Shown here: positions 42,105 to 51,116 of the stretch, in pieces
How the letters are laid out: every line of letters starts with the position of its first letter
Numbering within the stretch: position 1 is the stretch's first letter
Source of the DNA: Sphingobium nicotianae
GTDB taxonomy: Bacteria > Pseudomonadota > Alphaproteobacteria > Sphingomonadales > Sphingomonadaceae
DNA length: 64,000 nt
NCBI RefSeq assembly: GCF_018603885.1
Contig: NZ_JAHGAW010000004.1
Location: 186,001-250,000 of the forward strand
Direction: 5' to 3'
Position numbers and translations under genes: made by a program
The notes under the pieces: model-generated
Seen by the model: only the letters and a program-made list of their open reading frames with translations
Database searches by the model: none
Told to the model about the DNA's origin: nothing

Positions 42105-43832
42105 ATGGTGATTTCGCGGTGTCGGCACATATTGGCCGGCGGTCTGGCTCTTGCGGCAGGTGTCTGGGCGCCGGCCGCATGGGCAAAGACGACGGTCGAT
42201 GTGATCCTGCACAACGGCAAGATACTGACGGTCGACAAGAATTTCACGGCCGGACAGGCGATTGCGATCAAAGGCGACCGCGTCGTTGCGGTCGGGCCGG
42301 AAAGCCTGCTGTCAACCTACTCCGCGCCGCTGGTGATTGATCTCAAGGGCCGCGTCGCCATGCCGGGCTTCATGGACACGCATCTTCATCCCTCCTCGGC
42401 CTCGCGTCGCAGCGTCGACGCCGCCGGGGCCAAATCCATCGGCGAACTGCAGGCGATGGTCGCGGCTAAGGCCAAGGAACTGGGGCCGGGCGAATGGATC
42501 ACTGGCCATGGCTGGGCCGAGGCCAATCTGGCCGAGAAGCGCAACGTCCTGCGCGCCGACCTCGACACTGTCGCGCCGAACAATCCGGTTGCCCTCTCGC
42601 GCGCCGGCGGTCACAGCATCGTGGGCAACAGTCTGGCGCTCAAGGCGGCGGGTATCGATCGCTACACGCCCAATCCGGAGCGCGGCGTCATCGAGCATGA
42701 TGCGCAAGGCGAGCCCAACGGCATCATCCGCGAGCGCACTAACCTGCTGGTATCGCTCTTTCCCAAGGATACGCCCGCCGAACTGCGGCAGGGCTATATC
42801 GACAATCTCCAGGGTCTGACGCATCTCGGCATCACTAGCCTGATCATCGCCTCGGCGTCGATCGGCGACGAGGTCGCGGAGAAGCTGCGGCCCGAAATGC
42901 CCAAGACGGAACTCACCTACAAGCAGTTGCGCAGCATGTACGCCGAACACGGGCCGATGCTGCCGCGCGCTTCGGTCGAGATCAGCTATCCCGGCGCCGC
43001 CGCGCTCAAGGCCTATCCTTACAAGACCGGCTATGGCGATCTGCGCCTGAAGTTGGGCGCAATCGGCGAGGCACCGGCGGTGGATGGCGGCTTCACCGGG
43101 CCGACCGCCTGGACGAGCCAGGATTATGTCGGCCAGCCCGGCTTCAAGGGGCAGCCCTTCTTCAACGACGAGGCAGACCTGCGCAGCGTGACCGAGGATG
43201 TCGCCGCCAATGGCTGGCAGCTCGGGCTGCATACGATCGGCGACGCCGCGATCGACATGGCGGCGAAGATCTATGGCGAGACGCTGGGCAAATATAAGCG
43301 TACCGGCGCCCGCTGGTATCTCGCGCATTTCACGATGCTGCCCAGCGACGCGACGATGGCGACGATGGTCAGGCACGGCATCCTCGCTGCCGCCCAGCCC
43401 AATTTTCTCTACACGCTCGAGAACCGCTATGTCGAAACGCTCGACGGAAAGCGGCTCGAGCATAATAATCCGGTCGCGGTGCCGGAAGCGAAGGGCGTGT
43501 TCCTCGCGTTCGGCTCGGACAATCTGCCGATCGATCCGCGCGTCGGCCTCTATGCGGCGGTGACGCGCAAGGGGATCTCCGGCCGCGTGTTCGGACAGGA
43601 GGAAGCCGTATCGATCCAGCAGGCGATCCGCGACTATACCGCCGCCGGGCCCTATCTGACTTTCGAGGAGAAGGAGAAGGGCACGCTGGAGCCGGGCAAG
43701 CTCGCGGACCTCATCGTGCTGGATCGCGATCCGACCGCAGTCCCTGCCGAGCAACTTCTGACCATGCAGGTCGACCTCACCATGATCGGCGGCAAGGTCG
43801 TTTACGATCGCGCGGCGCTGGCCGCGAAATGA
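42105..43832 (+). CDS. secreted amidohydrolase (YtcJ-like, amidohydrolase_3), copy 1
   Basis: A 575-residue metal-dependent hydrolase with a Sec signal peptide (residues 1-27, ending APAAWAK). After the beta-sandwich part, the metal motif is GFMDTHLHPSS near residue 85; histidines of the barrel follow in SRAGGHSIVGNS and LGLHTIGDAAID; the late aspartate is in LAFGSDNLPID. The C-terminus EKEKGTLEPGKLADLIVL is the usual family end. GGAGGGCAGGA precedes the ATG. It is one of three tandem paralogues and probably periplasmic. The family splits amide or cyclic-amide bonds; given the GABA genes upstream, an N-acyl or lactam substrate is plausible. Confidence 0.88.
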   Translation: MVISRCRHILAGGLALAAGVWAPAAWAKTTVDVILHNGKILTVDKNFTAGQAIAIKGDRVVAVGPESLLSTYSAPLVIDLKGRVAMPGFMDTHLHPSSASRRSVDAAGAKSIGELQAMVAAKAKELGPGEWITGHGWAEANLAEKRNVLRADLDTVAPNNPVALSRAGGHSIVGNSLALKAAGIDRYTPNPERGVIEHDAQGEPNGIIRERTNLLVSLFPKDTPAELRQGYIDNLQGLTHLGITSLIIASASIGDEVAEKLRPEMPKTELTYKQLRSMYAEHGPMLPRASVEISYPGAAALKAYPYKTGYGDLRLKLGAIGEAPAVDGGFTGPTAWTSQDYVGQPGFKGQPFFNDEADLRSVTEDVAANGWQLGLHTIGDAAIDMAAKIYGETLGKYKRTGARWYLAHFTMLPSDATMATMVRHGILAAAQPNFLYTLENRYVETLDGKRLEHNNPVAVPEAKGVFLAFGSDNLPIDPRVGLYAAVTRKGISGRVFGQEEAVSIQQAIRDYTAAGPYLTFEEKEKGTLEPGKLADLIVLDRDPTAVPAEQLLTMQVDLTMIGGKVVYDRAALAAK

Positions 43833-43880
43833 ACGAACGTGCGCACGACGTCGGCGCGTCAACGAACAGGGAGAAAGAAC

Positions 43881-45593
43881 ATGACGGGCGGTAACAAGGG
43901 GATGCGCATTCTCGCGCTGGGATTGCTCATGGGCGTCAGCGCGCTGCCCGCAGCTGCCAGGGAACAGGCCGACCTCATCCTGCATCATGGCAAGGTGCTG
44001 ACGGTCGATCCCAAATTCTCCGTGAAGTCGGTCGTGGTGGTGCGCGGCGACAGGATTGTCGCGGTGGGCGGCGAGGAACTGCGCAAGCGCTACGCCGCCG
44101 CGAAGGAAATCGACCTGGGCGGCCGCACGTTGATGCCCGGTTTCACCGACACGCATCTCCATCCTCAGCCGGTCGCACCGAGCGACATCGACTCCGGCGC
44201 GGCGCGCTCGGTCGGCGAAGTGCAGGATATGCTGCGCAGGAAGGCGGCCGAGCTGGGGCCGGGCAAGTGGATCACCGGCTGCTGCTGGCAGGAGTCCAAC
44301 CTCGCCGAGAACCGCAACTTGAGCCGGGCAGACCTTGATGCGGCAACCCCGAACAATCCGGTTATCCTGATCCGCAACGGCGGGCATTCCTCGGTCAGCA
44401 ACTCGATGGCGCTCAAAATTGCCGGCCTGGACCGGAATACGCCCGATCCCAAGAGCGGCCTCATCGAGCATGATGCCAGCGGGGAATTGAACGGGATCAT
44501 CCGTGAGCGGAACGATCTTGTCCGCAAGTTCGTGCCGCCGGCGACCTTCGCCGAGATGCGCCCGGCCTATGTGGTGTGGCTCAAGCACATCCTCTCGCTC
44601 GGCATCACCAGCTTCTTCAACGCCAGCGGCACGATCGACGACGAGCCGGTCGGCAAGGGCGGCATCGAGAATCCGCCGCCAAATCTCACTTTCAAGCGCG
44701 CGCGCGAGCTCTATGCGGAGCAGGGCGCGAACCTGCCGCGCATGACGATGTACATTAACCATCCGGGCGCTGAGCGGCTGGGGGCGTTCGGCCTGCACAC
44801 CGGCTATGGCGACAATCGCGTACGACTGGGCGCGATCGGCGAAATGGCGGTCGACGGCGGGTTCACGGGACCAACGGCCTGGCTGCTCGCCGACTACAAG
44901 GGCCAGCCCGGCTTCCGGGGCAAAGGCCGCTTTACCGATGCGGAACTGCAGGAGGCGGTCGATTCGGCTGCGAAGCTCGGTTGGCAGATGGGCCTTCATG
45001 CGATCGGCGACGCTGCTATCGCCCAGACGATCACAGCCTATGCCAACTCGCTGGCGAGCAACGGCCTGCTCTCCAAGGATCATCGCTGGTTCACGGATCA
45101 CTTCACGATCATGCCGCCCGAGGCGACCATGGCGACCATGAAGCAGGACAAGATCATGATCGCCCAGCAGCCCAATTTCCTCTACAATCTGGAGGATCGC
45201 TACGAGCAGACGCTTGATGACTGGCGCCTGTTGCATAACAATCCGGTGGCGACGCCCACGCACAAATATGGCCTGTTCGTTGCTTTCGGCAGTGACAATC
45301 TGCCGGTCAATCCGCTCGTCGGCCTCTATGCCGCCGTCACGCGCAAGGGGCCGAGCGGCCGCACCCACGGTCTCGAGGAAGAGGGCGTGTCGCGCGAGGA
45401 AGCAATCCGCATGTACACTGCCAATGGCCCTTATCTCTCGTTCGAGGAGAAGGAGAAGGGCACGATCGAGCCAGGCAAACTGGCGGACATGGTCGTGCTG
45501 CCGTTCGATCCGATGACCGCCGATCCCGAGGCCATCCTGAAAGGCCAGGTCGACATGACGTTCGTCGGCGGCAAGCTCGTTTACAAGCGGTGA
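43881..45593 (+). CDS. secreted amidohydrolase (YtcJ-like), copy 2
   Basis: A 570-residue paralogue of the gene before it, with a signal peptide ending SALPAAARE. Metal motif GFTDTHLHPQP near residue 90, NGGHSSVSNSMALK, MGLHAIGDAAIAQT and FGSDNLPVNPLVG match copy 1. It also shares the block QPNFLYNLEDRYEQTLDD with copy 3. GGGAGAAAGAAC precedes the ATG, 49 bases after copy 1. Duplication followed by divergence suggests different side-chain or acyl preferences. The stop overlaps the next small gene. Confidence 0.88.
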   Translation: MTGGNKGMRILALGLLMGVSALPAAAREQADLILHHGKVLTVDPKFSVKSVVVVRGDRIVAVGGEELRKRYAAAKEIDLGGRTLMPGFTDTHLHPQPVAPSDIDSGAARSVGEVQDMLRRKAAELGPGKWITGCCWQESNLAENRNLSRADLDAATPNNPVILIRNGGHSSVSNSMALKIAGLDRNTPDPKSGLIEHDASGELNGIIRERNDLVRKFVPPATFAEMRPAYVVWLKHILSLGITSFFNASGTIDDEPVGKGGIENPPPNLTFKRARELYAEQGANLPRMTMYINHPGAERLGAFGLHTGYGDNRVRLGAIGEMAVDGGFTGPTAWLLADYKGQPGFRGKGRFTDAELQEAVDSAAKLGWQMGLHAIGDAAIAQTITAYANSLASNGLLSKDHRWFTDHFTIMPPEATMATMKQDKIMIAQQPNFLYNLEDRYEQTLDDWRLLHNNPVATPTHKYGLFVAFGSDNLPVNPLVGLYAAVTRKGPSGRTHGLEEEGVSREEAIRMYTANGPYLSFEEKEKGTIEPGKLADMVVLPFDPMTADPEAILKGQVDMTFVGGKLVYKR

Positions 45594-45853
45594 CGCTGGT
45601 GCCCTGCAAGGCCGACACGGGGCGGATCGGCAAGGCCATGAACCTCGTCCTCGTTGCCCCCGAGACGATCGCCCGCATGCACAGGCATATCGGTGGCCGC
45701 ACCGACGAGGCGCTGAACTCCTGTTTCGGCATAAGCTATAATACGTGGCGCAAGCTTGCGGCCGGACAACCCGTGCGCGCGTCCGTGGCGAGCCGGCTGA
45801 TTGTGCGACTGTCGATGCTTGAAAGCAACGCAAAGCATCCGGCCAATGACTGA
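45590..45853 (+). CDS. small helix-turn-helix-like protein
   Basis: An 87-residue protein starting at a GTG that overlaps the amidohydrolase stop (GTGA). The C-terminal half (LNSCFGISYNTWRKLAAGQPVRASVASRLI) looks like a short Cro/XRE-type or related helix-turn-helix. The N-terminus before MNLVLVAPETIARMH may not be translated. It overlaps the GNAT gene. It could be a local regulator of the amidohydrolase operon; that is inference from position. Confidence 0.6.
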   Translation: MTLVPCKADTGRIGKAMNLVLVAPETIARMHRHIGGRTDEALNSCFGISYNTWRKLAAGQPVRASVASRLIVRLSMLESNAKHPAND

Positions 45854-46304
45854 GATGACGATAATGCCGGATCTGATTCCCCTCCGCATGCAGGATCGCG
45901 AAGCCTGGGCGCCGCTGTGGGCCGGCTATCAGGCCTTCTACAAGACGGCCATCGCGCCGGAGATCTCCAACCTGACATGGACCCGACTGATCGATCCGGC
46001 AGAGCCCGTGAACGGGCTGATTGCCTGGAGCGGCGGGCGAGCCGTTGGGCTTGTTCACTTCATCTGGCACCGGTCCACCTGGACGGGCGGCGATTATTGC
46101 TACCTGCAGGATCTGTTCGTCGACGATGCCGCGCGCAGTGGCGGGATCGGCCGACGTCTGATCGAGGCGGTCTATGCTGCCGCAGCCGAAAAAGGATGCT
46201 CACGCGTCCACTGGCTGACGCACGAGACAAATTCCGACGCGATGCTGCTCTATGACCGGATCGCCGAGCGTTCCGGTTTCGTCCAATATCGCAAGTTACT
46301 CTGA
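45846..46304 (+). CDS. GNAT family N-acetyltransferase
   Basis: A 152-residue acetyl-CoA-dependent N-acetyltransferase. The core is seen at YLQDLFVDDAARSGGIGRRLIEAVY, with R/G-x-x-G-x-G/A acetyl-CoA loop, followed by VHWLTHETNSDAMLLYDRIAERSGFVQY. ATGs at 45846, 45855 and 45864 are in frame; I give the longest. It sits between amidohydrolase copies 2 and 3. It may acetylate an amine released by the pathway, either as detoxification or as part of an acylation/deacylation cycle. Confidence 0.88.
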   Translation: MTEMTIMPDLIPLRMQDREAWAPLWAGYQAFYKTAIAPEISNLTWTRLIDPAEPVNGLIAWSGGRAVGLVHFIWHRSTWTGGDYCYLQDLFVDDAARSGGIGRRLIEAVYAAAAEKGCSRVHWLTHETNSDAMLLYDRIAERSGFVQYRKLL

Positions 46305-46349
46305 TCTGCCGGGAGTCCCGGCAACAGCCTTCCGCTTGAAGAGGACCAA

Positions 46350-48065
46350 ATGAAGAAATCAATCTATGCATGCGCGGCGATTGCGACGCTGATGAGCAGC
46401 GCGTCGACACTGGCGCAGACGGCGGCGGACATGGTGCTGTTCAATGGTAAGGTGCTGACGGTCGACAAGGCGTTCAGCGTGCGCTCCGCAGTCGCGGTCA
46501 AGGACGGCAAGATCATCGCGGTCGGTGGCCCTGAGCTGGTGAAGCGTTACACCGGCGCGCAGCGGATCGACCTCAAGGGCCGCACGCTGATGCCCGGCTT
46601 CATCGATACCCACCAGCACGTCTATGGCCTTGCGCACCGCTCGATCGAGCCGGACAAGGCCAGGTCGATCGCCGAAATCCAGCAGATGATCGCGGCCAAG
46701 GCGAAGGAACTAGGCCCGGGCGAATGGATCAACGGCTATGGATGGGATGAAGCGCTGCTTGCCGAGAAGCGCGTGCCGACCCGCGCCGATCTCGATGCGG
46801 CGGCCCCCGATAATCCCGTGGTGCTGACCCGGGCCGGTGGCCACTCCTCGGTTTCCAACTCGGCAGCGCTCAAGCTCGCCAAGATCGACACCTCGACCCC
46901 GGACCCGGACGGCGGCCTCATCGAGCGTGGGGCGGACAAGGAGCCCAACGGCATCATCCGCGAGCGCAGCGACCTCGTCACCCACCTGGTTCCGCCCGAC
47001 AGCAAGGAGCAGATGCGCCCAAGCTACATCGCGCGGCTCAAATGGCTGCTGAGCCTCGGCATCACCACCGTGATGGAAGCCTTCACCTCGATCGATGACG
47101 AGCCTGTCGGCAAGGGCGGCCTCGACAAGAGCGCTCCGGGCGGCACCTTCTCCGGCCTCCACAGCTGGGCCGAATTTCGCTCCATCTATGGCGAGATGGG
47201 TGCCGATCTTCCTCGCATGATCAGCTATATAGCCTGGCCCGGCGCCGAGCGGCTCAAGGCCTTCCCCTTTCACACCGGTTATGGCGACGACCGCCTTAAG
47301 CTCGGCCCGATCGGCGAGAGCCCCTATGATGGTGGCTTCACCGGCCCGACCGCATACACCAAGCAGGATTACAAGGGCCTGCCCGGCTTCCGCGGCAAGA
47401 CCTTCTATTCGCAGCGGGTCGCCCGTGAGATCGTCGCGACCTCGGCCGCGCTGGGCTGGCAGGTGGGCATCCACGCGATCGGCGACCAGGCGATCGAGGA
47501 CATGGCCAGGATCTACGACGAGGAACTCAAAGCGCGTCCCAAGAAAGACCATCGCTGGTTCCTCTCGCATTACACGATGATCCCGTCGGTCGAGACGATG
47601 AAGATGATGGCGGCGAACGGCACCTGGGGCGCCGCGCAGCCCAACTTCCTCTACAATCTGGAAGGCCGCTACGAGCAAACGCTGGACGGCTATCGCCTGC
47701 AGCACAATAATCCGGTCGCCGTTCCGTTCAAATATGGTGTGAAGCTGGCGTTCGGCAGCGACAACCTCCCGATTGGCCCGATGGTAGGCCTCTATGCAGC
47801 GATCACCCGCAAGGGGCCGGACGGCACGGTCTTCGGCATCGAGGAAGCGGTGAGCCGCCAGGAGGCGATCCGTCTCTACACCGAGAAGGCAGCCTATCTG
47901 GGCTTCGACGAGAAGAAGAAGGGCACGCTGGAGGTCGGCAAGTTCGCCGACATGATCGTGCTCGACAAGGATCCGCTGTCGATCGCGCCCGAGGAACTAC
48001 TGACCATGAAGGTGGATATGACCATCGTCGGTGGAAGGATCGTTTATCAGGCTAATCAGCCTTGA
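46350..48065 (+). CDS. secreted amidohydrolase (YtcJ-like), copy 3
   Basis: A 571-residue paralogue of copies 1 and 2 with a signal peptide ending STLAQTA. The metal motif is GFIDTHQHVYG, so the second histidine position of HxH is kept but the following residues differ. GGHSSVSNSAALK, VGIHAIGDQAIEDM and FGSDNLPIGPMVG match the family. It shares an insertion with copy 2 absent from copy 1 (IDDEPVGKGGL). AAGAGGACC precedes the ATG. The final codons EVGKFADMIVL align with the relic at 41798. Confidence 0.88.
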   Translation: MKKSIYACAAIATLMSSASTLAQTAADMVLFNGKVLTVDKAFSVRSAVAVKDGKIIAVGGPELVKRYTGAQRIDLKGRTLMPGFIDTHQHVYGLAHRSIEPDKARSIAEIQQMIAAKAKELGPGEWINGYGWDEALLAEKRVPTRADLDAAAPDNPVVLTRAGGHSSVSNSAALKLAKIDTSTPDPDGGLIERGADKEPNGIIRERSDLVTHLVPPDSKEQMRPSYIARLKWLLSLGITTVMEAFTSIDDEPVGKGGLDKSAPGGTFSGLHSWAEFRSIYGEMGADLPRMISYIAWPGAERLKAFPFHTGYGDDRLKLGPIGESPYDGGFTGPTAYTKQDYKGLPGFRGKTFYSQRVAREIVATSAALGWQVGIHAIGDQAIEDMARIYDEELKARPKKDHRWFLSHYTMIPSVETMKMMAANGTWGAAQPNFLYNLEGRYEQTLDGYRLQHNNPVAVPFKYGVKLAFGSDNLPIGPMVGLYAAITRKGPDGTVFGIEEAVSRQEAIRLYTEKAAYLGFDEKKKGTLEVGKFADMIVLDKDPLSIAPEELLTMKVDMTIVGGRIVYQANQP

Positions 48066-48430
48066 TGGCCCGAGGTGCGGCGGGATCGCCGATCTTGGTC
48101 ACTCTTATGGCAGTGTGAGGAAGCCCCAATTTGCGTATCGCTGCATGACATCCATGCCTGTCACCGATGTGAAGTTTGCCCGTCCGCTTTCCTCGCCCGA
48201 CCGTTTCCGCTGCCTTCCACTCGGGGTATCCATCTTCGAGCCGTCGCGCCCGGTAACGGAATGGTATGCACCAAGCGCGAGCCGCTTCTCTTTGCCGTTC
48301 ACCCGGAACTTCCAACGCTATCGCTTTGAGCCATTCGGGAATATTTCAAGATGGAGGCGGCCGCCGTTGGCCTTTCGATAGGATGTGCCCGCCGGCAGAA
48401 ATGATCGGATTTCAAGTCTTTGAAAGCCAT
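48066..48430. other. non-coding stretch between amidohydrolase cluster and integrative element
   Basis: About 365 bases with no convincing gene; short open frames here have no ribosome site or recognisable family. It marks the junction between the catabolic island and the integrase-bearing segment. I saw no copy of the tRNA-Leu 3' end that would be expected as the distal attachment site. Confidence 0.5.
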
Positions 48431-48483
48431 TTGGGGGCATGAGCTTTGGCCAAAAGGCGGTCATTTAGCCACTATGCCCCCAA
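48431..48483. repeat. inverted repeat at the left edge of the integrative element
   Basis: TTGGGGGCAT and ATGCCCCCAA, a perfect 10-bp inverted repeat with a 33-base loop, overlapping the end of the 51-residue gene. Further GGGGCAT/ATGCCCC pairs follow at 48486-48506. It may be a terminator or part of the element boundary. Confidence 0.55.
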
Positions 48484-48627
48484 CCATGCCCCGAAAGCGG
48501 GGGCATTGGGGCGTACTGGCGCGTAACGCTCAACCATCGCGCTGAGAGGATAGCTCGCGCGGATTTCTTCAATAGTCTCGCGCAGACTGCTGCCTTCACC
48601 CAGATGGGTTGGATCAATTTTGACCAT
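48472..48627 (-). CDS. short protein, possible N-terminal stub of a CHC2-type primase
   Basis: A 51-residue product. The ATG at 48627 has GGAGGTGAGC before it, and that sequence contains the stop of the AlpA-like gene, so translation is coupled. The part SLRETIEEIRASYPLSAMVERYAPV resembles the extreme N-terminus of CHC2 zinc-finger primases encoded next to alpA in P4-like elements, but the cysteines never appear: the frame ends within a repeat-rich sequence. It may therefore be a primase gene truncated by deletion at the element's left edge. The similarity is weak and judged by eye. Confidence 0.5.
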   Translation of the reverse strand: MVKIDPTHLGEGSSLRETIEEIRASYPLSAMVERYAPVRPNAPAFGAWLGA

Positions 48628-48629
48628 GC

Positions 48630-48836
48630 TCACCTCCCCATCGTCGGGAGGGACGCAGCCCAGGCTTCGATATCGGCGGCCGCAATGCGGCTGGCACGAC
48701 CGCACTTGATAATCTTCAACGCGCCGGAACGGTGCAAACGGTAAAGAATTGACCTCGATAGCTTGTAGCGAGAGCAGACTTCGGAGAGGGTGAGGAGCGT
48801 GGGCTGGCTTGAATCGCCGCCAGTAGTATGGGCCAT
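48630..48836 (-). CDS. AlpA-like/excisionase-family helix-turn-helix protein
   Basis: A 68-residue DNA-binding protein. TLLTLSEVCSRYKLSRSILYRLHRSGAL and the end RIAAADIEAWAASLP are the pattern of the HTH_17/AlpA group, which controls integrase expression and acts as excision factor in P4-like elements. It is between the integrase segment and the short coupled gene. Length is normal for the family. Confidence 0.8.
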   Translation of the reverse strand: MAHTTGGDSSQPTLLTLSEVCSRYKLSRSILYRLHRSGALKIIKCGRASRIAAADIEAWAASLPTMGR

Positions 48837-48982
48837 TGCGCTGTCTCCTTAACGCCGGGATGGCGTTAGACAGCCGAGCTATTAGCCTCCATTTTTCCCT
48901 TCAGTCCAAGGCCTTGATACATGGACAAATTCGACGAATTAAATTTTTGGTCCGGCGAGCCACGGTGAGGTACGATTAGGCA

Positions 48983-49711
48983 CTACGGCACCGGCGCACC
49001 GACCTTTTTGGCAATTCGGCGGAATTGCACTGCATGCTCAATGTAGCTGGGTCGCTTGCCGTATTCGCCTGCAACCTGAGCGATGGCGGCCTCCCAATAG
49101 GTTTCCTTCAAAAGCGCTTCGACTTTGCGCGCCGCTTCCCAGCCGAACCAAGTCGCGTTGAGGCCGATCGGCTTAGCCCCTCGGGTACGTCGGACGATGG
49201 TGCGCACTTGGAAATCGAAACGCGATTTAGACGAAAAGATGTCCGCAAGCCAAGTTCGCGCGCGTGCAGACAACGGTCGCCTGTCCGCCAATACGAAATA
49301 AAGCGCGTCGAAATCGCTGATGCATCCGGCGTCTGCCAACGGGCTACGAACCTGTCTTGCAGCATCCAATATATCGGCGGGCAAACTGTCGAACCAACTC
49401 ACAAAGCGCGGTGCCCAAGGTCGACCCACCGTGCGCCGACGGATTTCTTTGACGCGGCATGCTGAATCCCCCTGCTGGTTGAACAGTTCGATCACCCAGG
49501 TTTCAATCCGTTCCGGCAAAGGGCTCGGCGAGCGCAAAAGCTTTGATAAAAGCGCAAGGTCAGGCTGGGCGGCGCGGGGGATGGGCTTGTCAGCCCGAAC
49601 AAGCGCGCCATTCACCACGGCGCAACTATCAGGTGAGAAATCACCCTGAACGGTCGCAATGAACAGCTCGGCGAGCTCATCGCCGGGTGTGGGAGCCGCG
49701 TGGGCGGTCAT
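48983..49711 (-). CDS. hypothetical protein of an integrative element
   Basis: A 242-residue soluble protein. Its ATG at 49711 overlaps the integrase stop codon (ATGA), so it is co-translated with the integrase. Two regions look like repeats of one another: LFNQQGDSACRVKEIRRRTVGRPWAPRF and FSSKSRFDFQVRTIVRRTRGAKPIGL spaced about 85 residues apart. I recognise no family. Base composition appears somewhat less GC-rich than the surroundings, as expected for transferred DNA. Confidence 0.65.
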   Translation of the reverse strand: MTAHAAPTPGDELAELFIATVQGDFSPDSCAVVNGALVRADKPIPRAAQPDLALLSKLLRSPSPLPERIETWVIELFNQQGDSACRVKEIRRRTVGRPWAPRFVSWFDSLPADILDAARQVRSPLADAGCISDFDALYFVLADRRPLSARARTWLADIFSSKSRFDFQVRTIVRRTRGAKPIGLNATWFGWEAARKVEALLKETYWEAAIAQVAGEYGKRPSYIEHAVQFRRIAKKVGAPVP

Positions 49712-50949
49712 CAGTTCGCCAGATGTCGGTCGTTGGCGGCGCGCCATCGGACTATTTCACCGCCTGCCCGCAATTGGTCGAGGTAATCGCTCCACCACTG
49801 CATCATTTCGACCCTCTCCTGCCAGTAGTGCCCGCGATTGTAGATGCCGCGCACCGCGTCGCTGTCGCCATGAGCAAGTGAACGCTCGATCGCATCGGGA
49901 TGCCATTTGCCGGATTCGTTGAGCAAGGTCGAAGCTGTGGTGCGCAGGCCGTGGGAAGTCACTTCATCCCCCGTGAAGCCCATGCGGCGGAACGCTTGGT
50001 TCATCGTGTTTTCGCTCATCGGTTTACGGCTGGTGTGGAATGCCGGGAAAACATAACCAGTCGGGCCACTGAATTCGCGCACTTCGCGCAGATAGTCGAC
50101 GACTTGGCGTGACAGCGGGATGGCATGGGAGCGGCGCGCTTTCATGCGCCCGGCTGGGATTCGCCAGATGGCGGCGTCTAGATCGAATTCCTCCCAAAGC
50201 GCCTGCCGCAACTCGCCCGGGCGCGTCATCACATGCGGGGCGATTTGCAGGGCGAGGCGGGTTATCGGAGCGCCTGTGGAGTAGGCATCTATGGCGCGCA
50301 AAACGTCGCCAACTTTGGCCGGGTCAATGGGGGCCGCGTGGTGCTTTACCTTGGGTGTGATGAGCGCGCCGCTAAGCATTGCTGCCGGGTCTGTTTCGGC
50401 CCGGCCAGTGACCACGGCATAACGGAACACCCTGCTGGAGAAGGAACGGCAGCGGCGGGCGGTCTCGTGCTTGCCCGAGCCTTCGAGCCGCTTGAGCGCA
50501 GCATATAGCTCCTGGGGCTTGATCTCGGCTACCGGCAGGCTGGCGACCGGCGAGAGGTGGCTCAACAGCCAGCGGGCCTTATCGACCGTTATCGCAGCCC
50601 GATTTTCGCCGATCAACTTTGTGACGATATATTCCTCGGCGATGGCGCTGAACGTGTTGGCTGTCGCTAGCACCGACAGGAGCTTAGCCTTCTTCTTTTC
50701 AGCCCCAGGATCAACCCCAGCTTGCACGTCAGTGCGCGCAGTGTCGCGTTTGCGGCGCGCCTCAGACAAGGGCACCTCGGGATAGCTGCCCAATGCCATG
50801 ACGCGCGGCTTGCCTTGGAATTGATAACGGAATCGCCACAGCTTTGAGCCGGTTGGTTTGACCAAGAGCGAAAGTCCTTTTTCGTCCGTGACGGAAAAGG
50901 TATCTGCCCTTGGTTTAAGGGCGCGGATCGAGGCGTCGCTCAATGCCAC
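49711..50949 (-). CDS. P4-type tyrosine recombinase/integrase
   Basis: A 412-residue site-specific recombinase. The N-terminal arm-binding domain (ALSDASIRALKPRADTFSVT through SEARRKRDTARTDVQAGVDP) is the DUF4102 type of P4 integrases; the core-binding domain follows from about 100, and the catalytic part has the arginine in MTRPGELRQALW, HGLRTTAS (His-x-x-Arg) and the nucleophile tyrosine in YNRGHYWQERV. GGAGG precedes the GTG at 50949, which fits better than the GTG at 50970. It starts about 240 bases from the 3' end of tRNA-Leu, the normal position for an integrase in a tRNA-targeted element. Confidence 0.94.
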   Translation of the reverse strand: MALSDASIRALKPRADTFSVTDEKGLSLLVKPTGSKLWRFRYQFQGKPRVMALGSYPEVPLSEARRKRDTARTDVQAGVDPGAEKKKAKLLSVLATANTFSAIAEEYIVTKLIGENRAAITVDKARWLLSHLSPVASLPVAEIKPQELYAALKRLEGSGKHETARRCRSFSSRVFRYAVVTGRAETDPAAMLSGALITPKVKHHAAPIDPAKVGDVLRAIDAYSTGAPITRLALQIAPHVMTRPGELRQALWEEFDLDAAIWRIPAGRMKARRSHAIPLSRQVVDYLREVREFSGPTGYVFPAFHTSRKPMSENTMNQAFRRMGFTGDEVTSHGLRTTASTLLNESGKWHPDAIERSLAHGDSDAVRGIYNRGHYWQERVEMMQWWSDYLDQLRAGGEIVRWRAANDRHLAN

Positions 50950-51116
50950 GACGCACCTCCGGCGGCGCACACGTCACAGCGTTGCGCGGTCGAGAGAGCG
51001 TGGGCCAACTTTGTCTATCGGGTTGGGCCGACCCGGCCGGATATACAAATCCATATACAAGCGAGTCGTGGATCAATGAGGTTCATCGAGACACATCCAG
51101 ACGTGGAACGTGTCTG

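Noticed and set aside
42312..46070. Open frame of 1252 codons on the minus strand through the amidohydrolases
   Set aside because: Antisense shadow of three clear genes; no start site or domain.
48066..48470. Search for a direct repeat of the tRNA-Leu 3' end as distal attachment site
   Set aside because: No match to the segment from the tRNA 3' end was seen; the far boundary is therefore unresolved.
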